From a virus, in IMG/VR virus record IMGVR_UViG_3300025818_000041, positions 1 through 41,353 of that record: DNA of 41,353 nucleotides. One strand, given 5' to 3'. The notes below the pieces were generated by a model that made no database searches, was not told the DNA's origin, and saw only the letters and a list, made by a program, of their open reading frames with translations. The translations under genes were made by a program, and so were the position numbers. This document shows positions 1-8,653 of this stretch, in pieces. Each line of letters opens with the position of its first letter. The stretch's first letter is position 1.

Positions 1-1707
1 CGTGAAATTAATAGCGCCTTTAAGTGTGCGCTTCTTACCATTTGCAAAGGCAATGTAATCGCGGAACTCTTGGTAATGTTCGTGCGCTTTGCCTTGCTCT
101 ATTTTCTTACGACCTAAGTGACGATAGCCTCTGCGGATTGCTTCGCCCCACCACTTGTCGTGCAGAACGTTCATACACCAAACGACTGCTTCGCGCTTCA
201 TACTTGGCGTAAAGCCGCCAGCGGATACGGCGTGAGTTGCGATTACGCAGCCATCATCATCGTTGCTATCGTTGTTGCTATCATTGTCGCCGCTTGATGG
301 CGCGGGAGCGGGCGCAGGTGCGGGCGCAGGTGCGTTGCTCTGATTGTAAAGAGTACCGCCAACATTAACGACTGGATCGCTTGCGCTGTTCAGGACTGTA
401 CCTGTAGCGATTGTTGTGCCTGTCGGTATGACTGTCGCGCCAGAGCTGGTTGTGGACACAGGTGTGTAGCTGTCGTTGTCGTTATTGCTGCTGCCATAGT
501 TGATATACGGATCAAGAGTTGGATCGCTTTCTAGTGCGGCAAAAAACTCTTCGTCACTTAGACCAGATGTGATTAACCCTGTTTCTTCAGCTAAGTTGCC
601 ACCGTAAGCTATAGCGTCTGGCCCAGCGACTGGCGCAACTTGCGCATTTGCACTGGCAGGCGCAGGTGTGGGCATACCGACTGTTGGCGTGTAAGTCTGG
701 AAGCCAGATGTGTCTATCGTCGGCGTAGCTGACGTATCAGTGAACCAAGAGCTAATGTCATACGATCCATCGTCTTTCTGAGTTGACCCAGCAGCTTCAG
801 CAAGTTGCTCTGTCTGCACGCCCATCGCATACTCAGGTGCAACATTTGCTATCGCTGTGTCTAAGATTTCACCAGTAAGACCAACCATTGGCGTAAAGTC
901 ACCGCTCAATCCACCAGTAACGAGAGAACCGCCGTAACTACCTGTGCTGCTTGGGTCAGCAAACGTAGGCTCATTGCCCATCAACATGTCAGGCACATCC
1001 GCTATACCTGTTGCCCCAGTGGCAAGCTGGTTCATGTAGATCGTGTCTTGTGCAATCTGCGCCGCTGGGTTTTGATCTATCAAGGCACGTTCTGCGGTTG
1101 TTAAAACATCAGTCGCAGGGTTGTAAGTCGGATCGCCAATGGCATCGCGGATAACGTCAACATTTGCATTATATTCAGTTGTTGAAAGTGCCGAACCAGT
1201 GCCGCCGCCAGTGCCACCGCCAGTTACGGCCCCTGTAGTTGTACCGCCACCGCCATCGGTAATGACAGGTGTAGATGGAAACGCAGTTGTGTAGTCAATA
1301 GGTGCTGCAACATTGGCACCCACCTGACCTGTAACTGGGTCAATGAATAAGCTCTCCATAAGATTAACTTGCGCTGGGCGTCTTGCAGTAAGCTCACCAA
1401 GTGCCTGCTCATACAGTGGCGCTGACGAATACCCCTGAATACCGCCCGCAAATTGTTGAGGTGCGGGCATGCCTGCCATTGCTCCACCCGCAGGCGTTGA
1501 TAAACCAAATGCGCCCGCCTGACCCGCTACGTTTTGAAATGCCGCCTCTTGCGTGGGATTAAATGCTGCAACGTCTGGGCCGTAGTAAGGCACATAACCA
1601 ATTTGGCTAATAACATCAGCCCGCGACAGATTGCGCTTTGCCGCTTCTTCAATGTACTCAGGTACTTGAACGCTTGTCGTTGTTGACCCGCCTTTACCGC
1701 CTGCCAT
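1..1707 (-). CDS. Virion protein, long allele with Cys-box C-terminal domain (partial, runs off left end)
   Basis: Open for all 569 codons from ATG at 1707 to base 1, with no stop, so the C-terminus is missing. The N-terminus (MAGGKGGSTTTSVQVPEYI) is collinear with the 513 aa protein at 36796-38337, whose start lies exactly 36,630 bases away. The two are therefore alleles of one structural gene. The middle is low-complexity and acidic/proline-rich (APAPAPAPAP, then Asp/Asn/Ser). It is followed near residue 490 by CVIATHAVSAGGFTP and a Trp/Arg-rich segment (KWWGEAIRRGYRHLGRKK). This resembles the Cys-containing 'CFI-box' C-terminal modules of phage and secreted proteins. The right-hand allele lacks this module and ends in a glycine-rich tail. 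Position between the tail genes and the internal proteins suggests a tail or ejection role, which is inferred. It follows the GNAT-like gene; the start has a good RBS (AAGGAGATATAGTA). Confidence 0.8.
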   Translation of the reverse strand, partial: MAGGKGGSTTTSVQVPEYIEEAAKRNLSRADVISQIGYVPYYGPDVAAFNPTQEAAFQNVAGQAGAFGLSTPAGGAMAGMPAPQQFAGGIQGYSSAPLYEQALGELTARRPAQVNLMESLFIDPVTGQVGANVAAPIDYTTAFPSTPVITDGGGGTTTGAVTGGGTGGGTGSALSTTEYNANVDVIRDAIGDPTYNPATDVLTTAERALIDQNPAAQIAQDTIYMNQLATGATGIADVPDMLMGNEPTFADPSSTGSYGGSLVTGGLSGDFTPMVGLTGEILDTAIANVAPEYAMGVQTEQLAEAAGSTQKDDGSYDISSWFTDTSATPTIDTSGFQTYTPTVGMPTPAPASANAQVAPVAGPDAIAYGGNLAEETGLITSGLSDEEFFAALESDPTLDPYINYGSSNNDNDSYTPVSTTSSGATVIPTGTTIATGTVLNSASDPVVNVGGTLYNQSNAPAPAPAPAPAPSSGDNDSNNDSNDDDGCVIATHAVSAGGFTPSMKREAVVWCMNVLHDKWWGEAIRRGYRHLGRKKIEQGKAHEHYQEFRDYIAFANGKKRTLKGAINFT

Positions 1708-1709
1708 TA

Positions 1710-2069
1710 CTATATCTCCTTAACGTATGACGCGTGCAGCGGCTTCCAGCCATGCTTGGTCAAAGGTTTTTTCCATCCGTGGCGACCTGTTATTGTCACT
1801 GCTACACATCCTTGCGCTTTAGACCATGCTATCACATCTTTATGCATATCCATAAGCTGATCTAATTCTCCAGCACCTAGAAACACATTTAGCACCTTTT
1901 TTCTAGGATATACCACAATTTCTGTCACTATGCACCCCTTGGGCGCAGGCCACAACTGCATCTTACCTGACGCAAGCGCTTCAGCTACGTCATCAAAGTT
2001 GTGCGTGCCGCCTGAATACTCCAGCGCGGCCTCTATCCAAGGGCGGCATCTCTCTAGCTCCTTATCCAT
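1710..2069 (-). CDS. GNAT-fold-like virion-associated protein (allele A)
   Basis: 119 aa, starting MDKELERCRPWIEAALEYSG. The order of elements (TEIVVYPRKKVLNVFLG, then WSKAQGCVAVTITGR, then GWKKPLTKHGW) resembles a reduced N-acetyltransferase fold found in small proteins of tailed-phage structural modules. No acetyl-CoA-binding Q/RxxGxG/A loop is obvious, so a structural rather than enzymatic role is likely. The same gene occurs as a second, diverged allele at 38337-38699. Start chosen at 2069, where it overlaps the C1q-like gene by 8 bases. The family assignment is by pattern only. Confidence 0.75.
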   Translation of the reverse strand: MDKELERCRPWIEAALEYSGGTHNFDDVAEALASGKMQLWPAPKGCIVTEIVVYPRKKVLNVFLGAGELDQLMDMHKDVIAWSKAQGCVAVTITGRHGWKKPLTKHGWKPLHASYVKEI

Positions 2070-2721
2070 GAAGCCTCACCATAGATATAGTTGCTGACGG
2101 CGTAGCGGGCGCAAATGCAGTTGCGGCCACTGCTTCCAAATAGCCGCTTATGCTGTTAGTTGCCCACATGACCTCTATGTAATCTCCTGCGGAAAGTTGC
2201 AGTATCGCTGACTTTGTAACGACAAGAGTTGATCCATTTTGGTGCAACGTGTTTTCCATTGCAGATTTGGGAACATCTGTGCCATTAATTCTAACCCAAA
2301 ACCACATCCTAACAGTTGAGGCAGATGTTGAGGCCATTTGCATTGAATATGTCACAGAATATTGCCCAGCCTCGTCAACGACCAAACGCGAAGCTGGCGT
2401 GCCGTTCGTTATTCCTTCAGCCAAATCTTCAGTAAACGTCAGCGCGTATGCCGTATTTATTAATGCCGCCGTCTGATCTGTGCTGATAGTGCCATCGTAA
2501 TGGCCGTCTTCCAGCACAACTTGCCGCCACTCGCCGTTCTTACTGACAACGGGGTATTCGTTTATGCGATCCCACATCAACACGCCGTCTTCTGCCGCGC
2601 TCTCGCCGCCCGTCTGCTGCACAAGCGGTGATCGCGTCTGGCCAAGATACAGCATCATGCGCCGCGCCCATGACTTCCAGTCATCGCCCTGCGGCTCTGG
2701 TGCGCGATACTGCTGCGTCAT
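2062..2721 (-). CDS. C1q/TNF-like jelly-roll tail protein (copy 1)
   Basis: 219 aa. The N-terminal part (MTQQYRAPEPQGDDWKSWA) is helical and likely a connector. From about residue 85 the sequence has the features of C1q-like beta-sandwich domains in marine-phage tail proteins: AGQYSVTYSMQMAS, VRMWFWVRINGTDVPKSA, then LSAGDYIEVMWAT. Such domains form trimers on the virion surface. A 4-base ATGA overlap couples it to the upstream nozzle gene. The last ~35 codons carry the only differences from the copy at 38692-39351 (for example GDYIEV against GDHIEV). The boundary between identical and diverged sequence therefore falls inside this gene. Confidence 0.75.
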   Translation of the reverse strand: MTQQYRAPEPQGDDWKSWARRMMLYLGQTRSPLVQQTGGESAAEDGVLMWDRINEYPVVSKNGEWRQVVLEDGHYDGTISTDQTAALINTAYALTFTEDLAEGITNGTPASRLVVDEAGQYSVTYSMQMASTSASTVRMWFWVRINGTDVPKSAMENTLHQNGSTLVVTKSAILQLSAGDYIEVMWATNSISGYLEAVAATAFAPATPSATISMVRLHG

Positions 2722-4199
2722 CTACGTCCACCCGCAACAGTGTCCAAGCGATTTACTCCAACGCGCCAATCCGACAGCCTTGCGCCGTCAACGCGCATCC
2801 GCACTTGACGCCCCGTGAAGCGCATGCTGGTTGGGTTGGCCATGCTGAACGGGCCATATGATCTCTCAACGCCATTGGGGTAAAAGCGCGTTTTGAACGT
2901 GGCGCTGACGTCGCCCTGCGTCTTCTCGTCGGGGATCATCTCCGTGACACTGATAACTTTATCGCCAGTTCCAAGCATGATTGGGCCTGTCTCTGCAAAT
3001 GGCGATAGGTTGCCATATTCAAAGCCAACCTCATGCTCGTATATTTTCTTATCCGACGGATCTGCCATCATAGGTTGACGGAATGCTCCGCGATCAGCAC
3101 CCGCAGTGCGCGCCAGCGTGCCAATAGACCATGTGTTTTCTACATAGTTATATGTGACGTAACGGTCGTTTTCTGTTGATGCAGCAGACGGGTAGAACCA
3201 CCATATCTCGCCATAGTTGCCGTTCGACATGGCAAACGCCTTACTGATTTGACCACGGTTTATGTCGTTAAACACGTAATCTGACACGTCGCTCTGGATC
3301 TCCTGCACACCGCCGCCAGTGTAGGCGTAGAAGGCATGCACGCCCATCCAGAAGCATCCAGCGTCAACGGTCGCATATGCAAGGTTAGCGGCGAGACCGC
3401 ATGAAGACCCAACGCGCTCAATGCCGTAAACATAGGGCGGGCCAATATAGTTCGCCACATGCGCGTCCGTCGTTGTCAGGATAAGCGTCTGGCCGCGCAC
3501 GTTCATTCCAGCCACAATTTGGCCATTCGTTTCCAACTCAAGATCGCCAGCCTCGTTTGTTGCAGCAGGCGTCCACGTTGTATTGTCTTCGCGGTCAGAC
3601 CACTGCACTTTTCGCGGGTTGCCGCCTGCGCCAAGGCAAAATAGGAAGCGCTCTGCCGTCACAACTATGTTTCTGTTGTTAATTGGCGCGTTGGCAACTT
3701 GCGCGGCAATAGTGCCAGTATTGAGCTGCCACTCGTAAACCTTGCCGTCGTCTTCGTTATTGGCCAGCAAGTATTCACCCCAGCTCTGCAAGTTCCACGA
3801 CGTGGCTGGCTGGATACGAATGGTATCGGGGCGCGCAATGCCGTAGGCATAGTTGCCGTATGTGCTACCGCCGTAGCCAGTAAACGATACCGCGTCTTCA
3901 CGGCCAGCCGTCAGGCCGCTTGGCGTGATGTCGTATTGGGTGCCGGTTTCGCTGTACACGTAGAGCTTGTTGTATGTGCCGGTGCCAATCCAACGATCAT
4001 TGCTGTTGTCGATCCAAGTGTGCATGCCGCGCGGAATAGCATTTGTTGCGGTGCTTGATCTTGTGCGCCAGCCACCAACGGGGCGCATTGTGCCGTCGAT
4101 CCAACGGATCAAACTAGCATCGCGCCAGCGGCCCATGCTCTGCAAGTCGGTGCCGTTGCGGTAAACCCCAGCGGGTACTTCCAAATTTATCAGAGCCAT
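2718..4199 (-). CDS. Tail nozzle / tail-tube protein (copy 1)
   Basis: 493 aa from MALINLEVPAGVYRNGTD. Repeated Trp/Gly/Tyr-rich beta segments (GRWRDASLIRWIDGTMRPVGGW, split here as GRWRDASLIRW and DGTMRPVGGW) suggest a beta-propeller. This is the pattern of the nozzle proteins of podoviruses (T7 gp12, P22 gp10 and SU10 nozzle class), which extend the tail below the adaptor. A longer frame begins 20 codons upstream, but that stretch holds a sigma70-like promoter. ATG at 4199 is preceded by CGAGGCAACG, so I chose it. An identical copy lies at 39348-40829. The function is from general fold features and gene order, not a specific motif. Confidence 0.75.
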   Translation of the reverse strand: MALINLEVPAGVYRNGTDLQSMGRWRDASLIRWIDGTMRPVGGWRTRSSTATNAIPRGMHTWIDNSNDRWIGTGTYNKLYVYSETGTQYDITPSGLTAGREDAVSFTGYGGSTYGNYAYGIARPDTIRIQPATSWNLQSWGEYLLANNEDDGKVYEWQLNTGTIAAQVANAPINNRNIVVTAERFLFCLGAGGNPRKVQWSDREDNTTWTPAATNEAGDLELETNGQIVAGMNVRGQTLILTTTDAHVANYIGPPYVYGIERVGSSCGLAANLAYATVDAGCFWMGVHAFYAYTGGGVQEIQSDVSDYVFNDINRGQISKAFAMSNGNYGEIWWFYPSAASTENDRYVTYNYVENTWSIGTLARTAGADRGAFRQPMMADPSDKKIYEHEVGFEYGNLSPFAETGPIMLGTGDKVISVTEMIPDEKTQGDVSATFKTRFYPNGVERSYGPFSMANPTSMRFTGRQVRMRVDGARLSDWRVGVNRLDTVAGGRR

Positions 4200-4230
4200 C
4201 GTTGCCTCGTTGGTGTTGCGCGCTTGCCGC

Positions 4231-4259
4231 AGTGTAGCACATGACCATTTGATGCGCAA
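4231..4259 (-). promoter_or_regulatory. Sigma70-like promoter for the nozzle gene
   Basis: Read on the minus strand: -35 TTGCGC (4259-4254), a 17-bp spacer and -10 TACACT (4236-4231). It lies 31 bp upstream of the ATG at 4199, just after a hairpin terminator. Repeated at 40861-40889. Confidence 0.5.
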
Positions 4260-4261
4260 AA

Positions 4262-4280
4262 GGGCAGCGTTTTGCTGCCC
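4262..4280 (-). terminator. Hairpin terminator between the DUF6447-like gene and the nozzle gene
   Basis: A perfect 7-bp stem GGGCAGC/GCTGCCC closes a 5-base loop and is followed on the minus strand by TTTTG. The T-tract is short, so termination may be partial, letting the late transcript through. Repeated at 40892-40910. Confidence 0.5.
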
Positions 4281-4305
4281 CTCGCGTTTTTTCTATGCTG
4301 CGCGG

Positions 4306-4512
4306 CTATTCCGCGTCAGGCTCAAGGGCAGCTTTCAGCTCGGCCATGAAGCCCTGCCTGCCCATCTGAAGCTGCACCAAGTTAAACTGCGCAGATCCGA
4401 TCTTCTGGTCTAGCGAATTGATGTGATTTATGCACATCTTTGCAGTGTCGCTCAGTTGATCTTCAGTGTATTCCACATCGTCAATCGTAATGACCTTTTT
4501 TTCTTCAGTCAT
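4306..4512 (-). CDS. DUF6447-like small protein (copy 1)
   Basis: 68 aa. Begins MTEEKKVITIDDVEYTEDQL, with a beta-hairpin (ITIDDVEYTEDQLS) followed by a long amphipathic helix and an acidic end (LEPDAE). The pattern fits the DUF6447 family, common beside phage tail genes and of unknown function. The RBS AAGGAAATC precedes the start. Identical copy at 40936-41142. Confidence 0.7.
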   Translation of the reverse strand: MTEEKKVITIDDVEYTEDQLSDTAKMCINHINSLDQKIGSAQFNLVQLQMGRQGFMAELKAALEPDAE

Positions 4513-4529
4513 ATGATTTCCTTTCTAGG

Positions 4530-4841
4530 TTATGCTGCCCAAGGTGTTCCTGCGGCAGTCGTTGGATTTACCATTGCGTCTATTTTTGACGCTATGGCAG
4601 CTTCGGTATCCTCTTGGGATACATGACCCCACACCCAGCCTTGAGCTTGAGCCTCAGTAATATCGGCATAGGGTGTAAAGTCGGACGCAGAGGCATCGTA
4701 GGTTAAGCCACAAGTGCCATATGAGCTTGCTGTGTTGCCATCATCATCAACGCCTGTGCAGCGCCAATGTGCAATGTAAACGCCACCATCAGCAGTGTGA
4801 CGCTCTAGGGTTGGAATAGTCCAAGTGTAAGTTACAGCCAT
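4530..4841 (-). CDS. Small tail-region protein of unknown function (copy 1)
   Basis: 103 aa. It has beta-strand character (VTYTWTIPTLERH, GGVYIAHWRCTGVDDDG) and ends in TTAAGTPWAA after a helix (SQEDTEAAIASKIDAMVNP). Similar small proteins lie next to fibre genes in many marine phages, and a DUF7936-type assignment is possible. It follows the fibre gene by 12 bases and has its own RBS (GGAGAAAAATT). The right end of the window holds a truncated second copy. Confidence 0.7.
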   Translation of the reverse strand: MAVTYTWTIPTLERHTADGGVYIAHWRCTGVDDDGNTASSYGTCGLTYDASASDFTPYADITEAQAQGWVWGHVSQEDTEAAIASKIDAMVNPTTAAGTPWAA

Positions 4842-4853
4842 AATTTTTCTCCT

Positions 4854-6923
4854 TTAGGCGTTTTCTAAGGCAGTAATACGTGCCTCTAGTTCTTTGATTG
4901 TAGCAACCAACAATGGCACTAGCTTGCTTTGATCAATGCCTTGGTAATCAGGAACGCTACGAGTACCCATGACAGCCTCGGTGACGACATTACCATCATC
5001 ATCTAATACCGCTGGTGTGACTTCATATTCTTCATCACGCATTGCGTCCTTAGCACCAGTGACCGCCTCTGGTACGACTGACTGAACCTCATGTGCAAAA
5101 AAGCCATCAACCCTAGTGCCATCTGCAATCCACTCAAAGTTAACAGGGTTAAGCTGCTTAAGGCGATCTGTTGCACCTGTCATTGGCTGTATGTCAGTCT
5201 TTAGGCGGTAGTCTGAGGAGGTGTTGTAGGCGGTGGCGGTGTCTGTGTAGCTAATGCTCCCCTTAGCACCTCCTGCGTCTTGAAACACAACAGCAAAACT
5301 TGTCGATGCAGTAGTGTTGCGATTAAATACAATCTGACCCGCACCGTTCGAGGAATTTGGGTTGAGAGTAATTCCCCCCACGCCGTTTATGCTTGGAGTC
5401 CCCACCAGCAAGTTACCGATGCTGTCTATGCGCATGGCTTCTGAGCTGGCAGTGTTATCATAAAATCTAATTGCACTGCTAGTATTTTGAATTGACCACT
5501 TATAAGAACTGTTAGCACTATCTACGAAAGATATTTGTGGGTTTGATGCAGTAGAAATTATATATCCGCTGCTGTCGATGCGCATGCGTTCTGAGCTATT
5601 AGTGCCGAATACTAAGTTTCCAGCCTCATAGTTCCAAAAATACCCATCAGATGTCGCATTAAGTCCTACAATAACACCATCACTAGAAGTGGAACCTGTT
5701 GTTGTGTTTGTGAAAATTGCATAATTGGTTGAGCCGCCAGATGATTGGTGTGAATGAATTTGACGTGCAGGCGAACTCGTCCCAATGCCCAAACTCTCAG
5801 CAGCCGCATCCCAGAAGAACTTTGCCGTGGTGCCAGTATCCTCGTAGAAGCTGATGTCGCCGTTTTCCTTAAAGGTTGCAACTTCCTGACCTGCGTTTGA
5901 TCTAAAGTAGACCGCTTGGTCAGCAGAGTTACTGTCGTCATCAACAGTAAATACAAAGGAGTTTACGGTTGTAAAGCGACCTGTGCCAAGCGAGAAGTCT
6001 ACTGTAGTATCACCGCCATCAAAGGTAGCACCACCATCCACAGTCAGCCCATCGCTGGTCAAAGTACCCGTGATGTCTACGCCTGTGCTGTTAATTCGTG
6101 CGATTTCTGTTAATACGCCAGCCCCATCACCAACACTAAAACGAAAATCACCAATACCTTCTCCACTGCCGGGTTGGTGGATTGAAAGGTTTGCCGCTGT
6201 GTGTAAAGAAGGGCCAGTCTTTGCTAAAAAGTTTAACAGCGCAGCACCTGAAGTAATAGAGCCACTTGTTGCTTCCATTTGTATATTTAACGGCCCTGCG
6301 CCAACTTCCTTAATATAACTTGCGCTGCTGTCATGATAAATCTCTAGGTCAGACCCAGCGCCGAAGATGGCTTTGTCGTTGTCACCAAAGGTTACATCTG
6401 CCGTTACTGTAGCGCCACCGTCCTTTAGAGTTACGCCATCAATAACCACACCATTAGCCGCAGTCGTTTCAGAAATAGTATCCACAGTAATAGACTGACC
6501 AGCAGTAACAATAATGTTATTAGAGCCAGTCGTGTTGCCATTGCCAAGAACCTCAGCAAGCGTATCAACCGTACCAACTTGCGCATCCACATAAGCCTTA
6601 ATAGACTGCTGCGTCGCCAGCTTAGTAGCGCTGTTAGATGACATATCATCTTCGTCTAAGATCCCATCAACCGTAGTGCTGCTGGCAATGTTAAGGCTTG
6701 TGCTTGCTGTAAGCGCGCCGGTAATATCCACCCCGCCAGACGTTGTCACCAGCTTCGCGCTATCTGCATACGACAATGTTCCGGCAGCGGTTTTACCGCC
6801 GATCGCGTTGATGATCGTGTCGAGGCTATCCAGATCTGTGTTTAGCTTCGTTCCCCACGTATCCTCTGACGCGCCTACCTCTGGCTTCGTTAAGCCATAT
6901 GCCGTTGTTGTCGTATCTGCCAT
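4854..6923 (-). CDS. Tail fibre/spike with C-terminal S74 intramolecular chaperone
   Basis: 689 aa. N-terminus (MADTTTTAYGLTKPEVGASE) followed by TWGTKLNTDLDSLDTIINAI is the usual virion-anchoring start of marine-phage fibres. The middle is made of repeated short beta segments typical of trimeric fibres. The last ~140 residues are a peptidase S74 domain: SSDYRLKTDIQPM contains the Ser-Asp/Lys-Asp signature, followed by FEWIADGTRVDGFFAHEVQ and a terminal coiled coil (LVATIKELEARITALENA). S74 domains assist trimer folding and cleave themselves off at the serine. It is the most likely receptor-binding protein of the phage. The family is clear; the receptor is unknown. Confidence 0.92.
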   Translation of the reverse strand: MADTTTTAYGLTKPEVGASEDTWGTKLNTDLDSLDTIINAIGGKTAAGTLSYADSAKLVTTSGGVDITGALTASTSLNIASSTTVDGILDEDDMSSNSATKLATQQSIKAYVDAQVGTVDTLAEVLGNGNTTGSNNIIVTAGQSITVDTISETTAANGVVIDGVTLKDGGATVTADVTFGDNDKAIFGAGSDLEIYHDSSASYIKEVGAGPLNIQMEATSGSITSGAALLNFLAKTGPSLHTAANLSIHQPGSGEGIGDFRFSVGDGAGVLTEIARINSTGVDITGTLTSDGLTVDGGATFDGGDTTVDFSLGTGRFTTVNSFVFTVDDDSNSADQAVYFRSNAGQEVATFKENGDISFYEDTGTTAKFFWDAAAESLGIGTSSPARQIHSHQSSGGSTNYAIFTNTTTGSTSSDGVIVGLNATSDGYFWNYEAGNLVFGTNSSERMRIDSSGYIISTASNPQISFVDSANSSYKWSIQNTSSAIRFYDNTASSEAMRIDSIGNLLVGTPSINGVGGITLNPNSSNGAGQIVFNRNTTASTSFAVVFQDAGGAKGSISYTDTATAYNTSSDYRLKTDIQPMTGATDRLKQLNPVNFEWIADGTRVDGFFAHEVQSVVPEAVTGAKDAMRDEEYEVTPAVLDDDGNVVTEAVMGTRSVPDYQGIDQSKLVPLLVATIKELEARITALENA

Positions 6924-6933
6924 GTTTTATCTC

Positions 6934-7650
6934 CTATGCCGCATCGGCCCAAGTTTCGCTTGAAGCTGATGCCGGTGTCCAATCCGTCGATGTGGGGGAA
7001 ACAGCCGCCCAGCTTTCTGGCGTGCTGCCCGCATCTTGCCACGTTTTGCTGTTTTCCGCAACAGGCGTCCACGTCTCAGGCGTGTCAGGCTCAGGTTCCC
7101 ACTTCTTGCGACCATTTGCGACCACAGACGCCGCGCACACGATGGTCGCGCTGTCACTCTGCACGCGGTTGCATGTGGCGCTGACAGTTGCTACGCATGT
7201 CGCGGTGGCGCTGTCCTGATATACCGCAACGGCGCTTGCCGTTGTGGACGCCTGCACAGCAATCGCGGCAGCGCCATCACGAACCCTCAGACCAGACGCA
7301 ACAACGGATGCAGCAGCGGATATGGAAGCGGAGCCAAGGTGTATGCGCTCAGCGGCAGCCGTAACGCTGGCAGACGCTGCAATCGTGGCAGACGCCTCCC
7401 TAACGCGCGTGGCAGACGCGGCAACGGATGCGGCGACGGCAATGGTGGCGCTGCCCTCTCGAACGCGATCAGCAGCAGACGCTGTGGTCGTAACCGTCTC
7501 GATGATCGACGCCGCACCGCGAACGCGCACAGACGCGGCGGCGGTGGCAGATGTGACGGCAATAATGGAGGCGGCGCCGATAATAGCGCCGTCCAAGCCG
7601 TAGTTGTAGCTGCCGTAGGTGCTTCGCCCGTAGCCGCTGCGATACGTCAT
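6934..7650 (-). CDS. Repeat-containing virion/fibre protein (eight 20-residue repeats)
   Basis: 238 aa. After a Tyr/Gly/Ser-rich N-terminus there are eight consecutive repeats of exactly 20 residues, residues 25 to 184. They follow the pattern (G/S)A(A/S/T)I...A(A/T)S..A...RVR, for example EGSATIAVAASVAASATRVR. The C-terminal 45 residues carry a second short repeat centred on T-x-W or S-x-W (PETWTPV, SKTWQDA, PESWAAV, TDWTPA, SETWADAA). The first repeat looks like a beta-solenoid or rod; the Trp repeat may bind a partner fibre. It lies between two fibre genes and has no homologue that I recognise. Function is inferred from position. Confidence 0.75.
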   Translation of the reverse strand: MTYRSGYGRSTYGSYNYGLDGAIIGAASIIAVTSATAAASVRVRGAASIIETVTTTASAADRVREGSATIAVAASVAASATRVREASATIAASASVTAAAERIHLGSASISAAASVVASGLRVRDGAAAIAVQASTTASAVAVYQDSATATCVATVSATCNRVQSDSATIVCAASVVANGRKKWEPEPDTPETWTPVAENSKTWQDAGSTPESWAAVSPTSTDWTPASASSETWADAA

Positions 7651-8030
7651 TAGTCTAGCGTGATGTCAAGATCGCCCGCAGGAATGCGGAACACGTCGCC
7701 GGTGTCAATCGTCTTGCTGGCAGTCAGGTTGGCGTAGGCCAGCAGATTGCCGCCCGTGGCAGCGTCAAAGATGCCAACGGCAACAACGGTGCCATACCCT
7801 GCCGTGGCGACGGGCCACTCTTCTGCGGCGCTATTTGTCGCCGTGTTACCTGACACGGTGAACGCCGTGGCTTGGCGCGCGTAGCCCCCGCCGGATACCT
7901 CTGTGCCGCCGCCAGTATCGTCAGGCGCAACGGTGTATAGCGCGGTGTGCCACTCTGTCGGGCGTGTCGCGCTGTTGGTGGTGAACGCCCATGTCAGGAC
8001 GGTTGTCTCGAAGGTGTTGGTGAAGCTCAT
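7650..8030 (-). CDS. Phage tail fibre-type structural protein
   Basis: 126 aa. Contains EWHTALYTVAPDDTGGGTEV followed by SGGGYARQATAFTVSG, a signature seen in small proteins annotated as tail fibre or tail attachment proteins in many tailed phages. The rest is beta-rich and ends IPAGDLDITLD. It directly follows the adaptor gene and its stop overlaps the start of the repeat protein. The exact position in the tail is not determinable. Confidence 0.75.
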   Translation of the reverse strand: MSFTNTFETTVLTWAFTTNSATRPTEWHTALYTVAPDDTGGGTEVSGGGYARQATAFTVSGNTATNSAAEEWPVATAGYGTVVAVGIFDAATGGNLLAYANLTASKTIDTGDVFRIPAGDLDITLD

Positions 8031-8031
8031 C

Positions 8032-8652
8032 TCAATACGCCTTTATCTTCATGCGGCGACCAGAACCGCCAAATTTCGCTTTATCATTGTCTGCGGTTAT
8101 ACCACCAATCGCGTTCGCATACAAAGATGACCACACTTGCAAACGCGCATCGTCTTTCAGATACGGCGCAGAATGCGATAGAGCGCCATATAAATACGCG
8201 TCGGGGAAGTATTCCAGCAGCCAGTTAGACGTGTTGCTGTCGGACAGCGCGTCGATCTTGGCATAGTAATACAGCTCCGTCGAATATGTGCCATCGGGAA
8301 CGGGGAACACCTCGATCTCGCCCGCCGTGATCGCGTAGTAGCGCGGCTCGTAGGTGGCGTTGGCCGTGCGGCGCTTGCGCTCTAGCAGCTGAAACTGGCT
8401 CAGCAGCTCAAGCGGCTGCGTGTTGCCGGAGGTAATATACATCCGTATGACCTCGTAAAAGTCAGACGGCACGGCGCTGTACTGCGTGTCGATGTTTGCC
8501 GTGGCGCGCTTCTCCTGACGCCAGTGGCGTATCTGGCGGTTCATGTCTGCCTCGGCCAGCGAAATAAACGTCGGGATGACGCTCGTCAGGTCATCGCGGT
8601 CAAGGAAGTCTGCGATGCTGGATTGCAGCTCTGCGTATGTTGTTATGGGCAT
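8032..8652 (-). CDS. SU10-like head-tail adaptor protein
   Basis: 206 aa. The N-terminal helical region (MPITTYAELQSSIADFLDRD, then IPTFISLAEADMNRQIRHWR) followed by VPSDFYEVIRMYI is the pattern of adaptor (connector) proteins that dock beneath the portal ring in podoviruses (phage adaptor/SU10 type). The C-terminal half keeps the usual LLEYFPDAYLYGALSHSAPYL helix. Position next to the tail nozzle and fibre genes agrees. Confidence 0.85.
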   Translation of the reverse strand: MPITTYAELQSSIADFLDRDDLTSVIPTFISLAEADMNRQIRHWRQEKRATANIDTQYSAVPSDFYEVIRMYITSGNTQPLELLSQFQLLERKRRTANATYEPRYYAITAGEIEVFPVPDGTYSTELYYYAKIDALSDSNTSNWLLEYFPDAYLYGALSHSAPYLKDDARLQVWSSLYANAIGGITADNDKAKFGGSGRRMKIKAY

Positions 8653-8653
8653 A

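Noticed and set aside
2182-4723. Long direct terminal repeats of the virion DNA
   Set aside because: Possible, but the diverged flank at the left end is more simply explained by wrap-around of a circular or permuted genome with strain variation. Read-end mapping would decide.
6936-7653. Plus-strand and alternative-frame ORFs over the repeat protein
   Set aside because: Arg/Gly- or Ala/Thr-rich shadows produced by the 60-base repeat; no RBS and against the direction of the operon.
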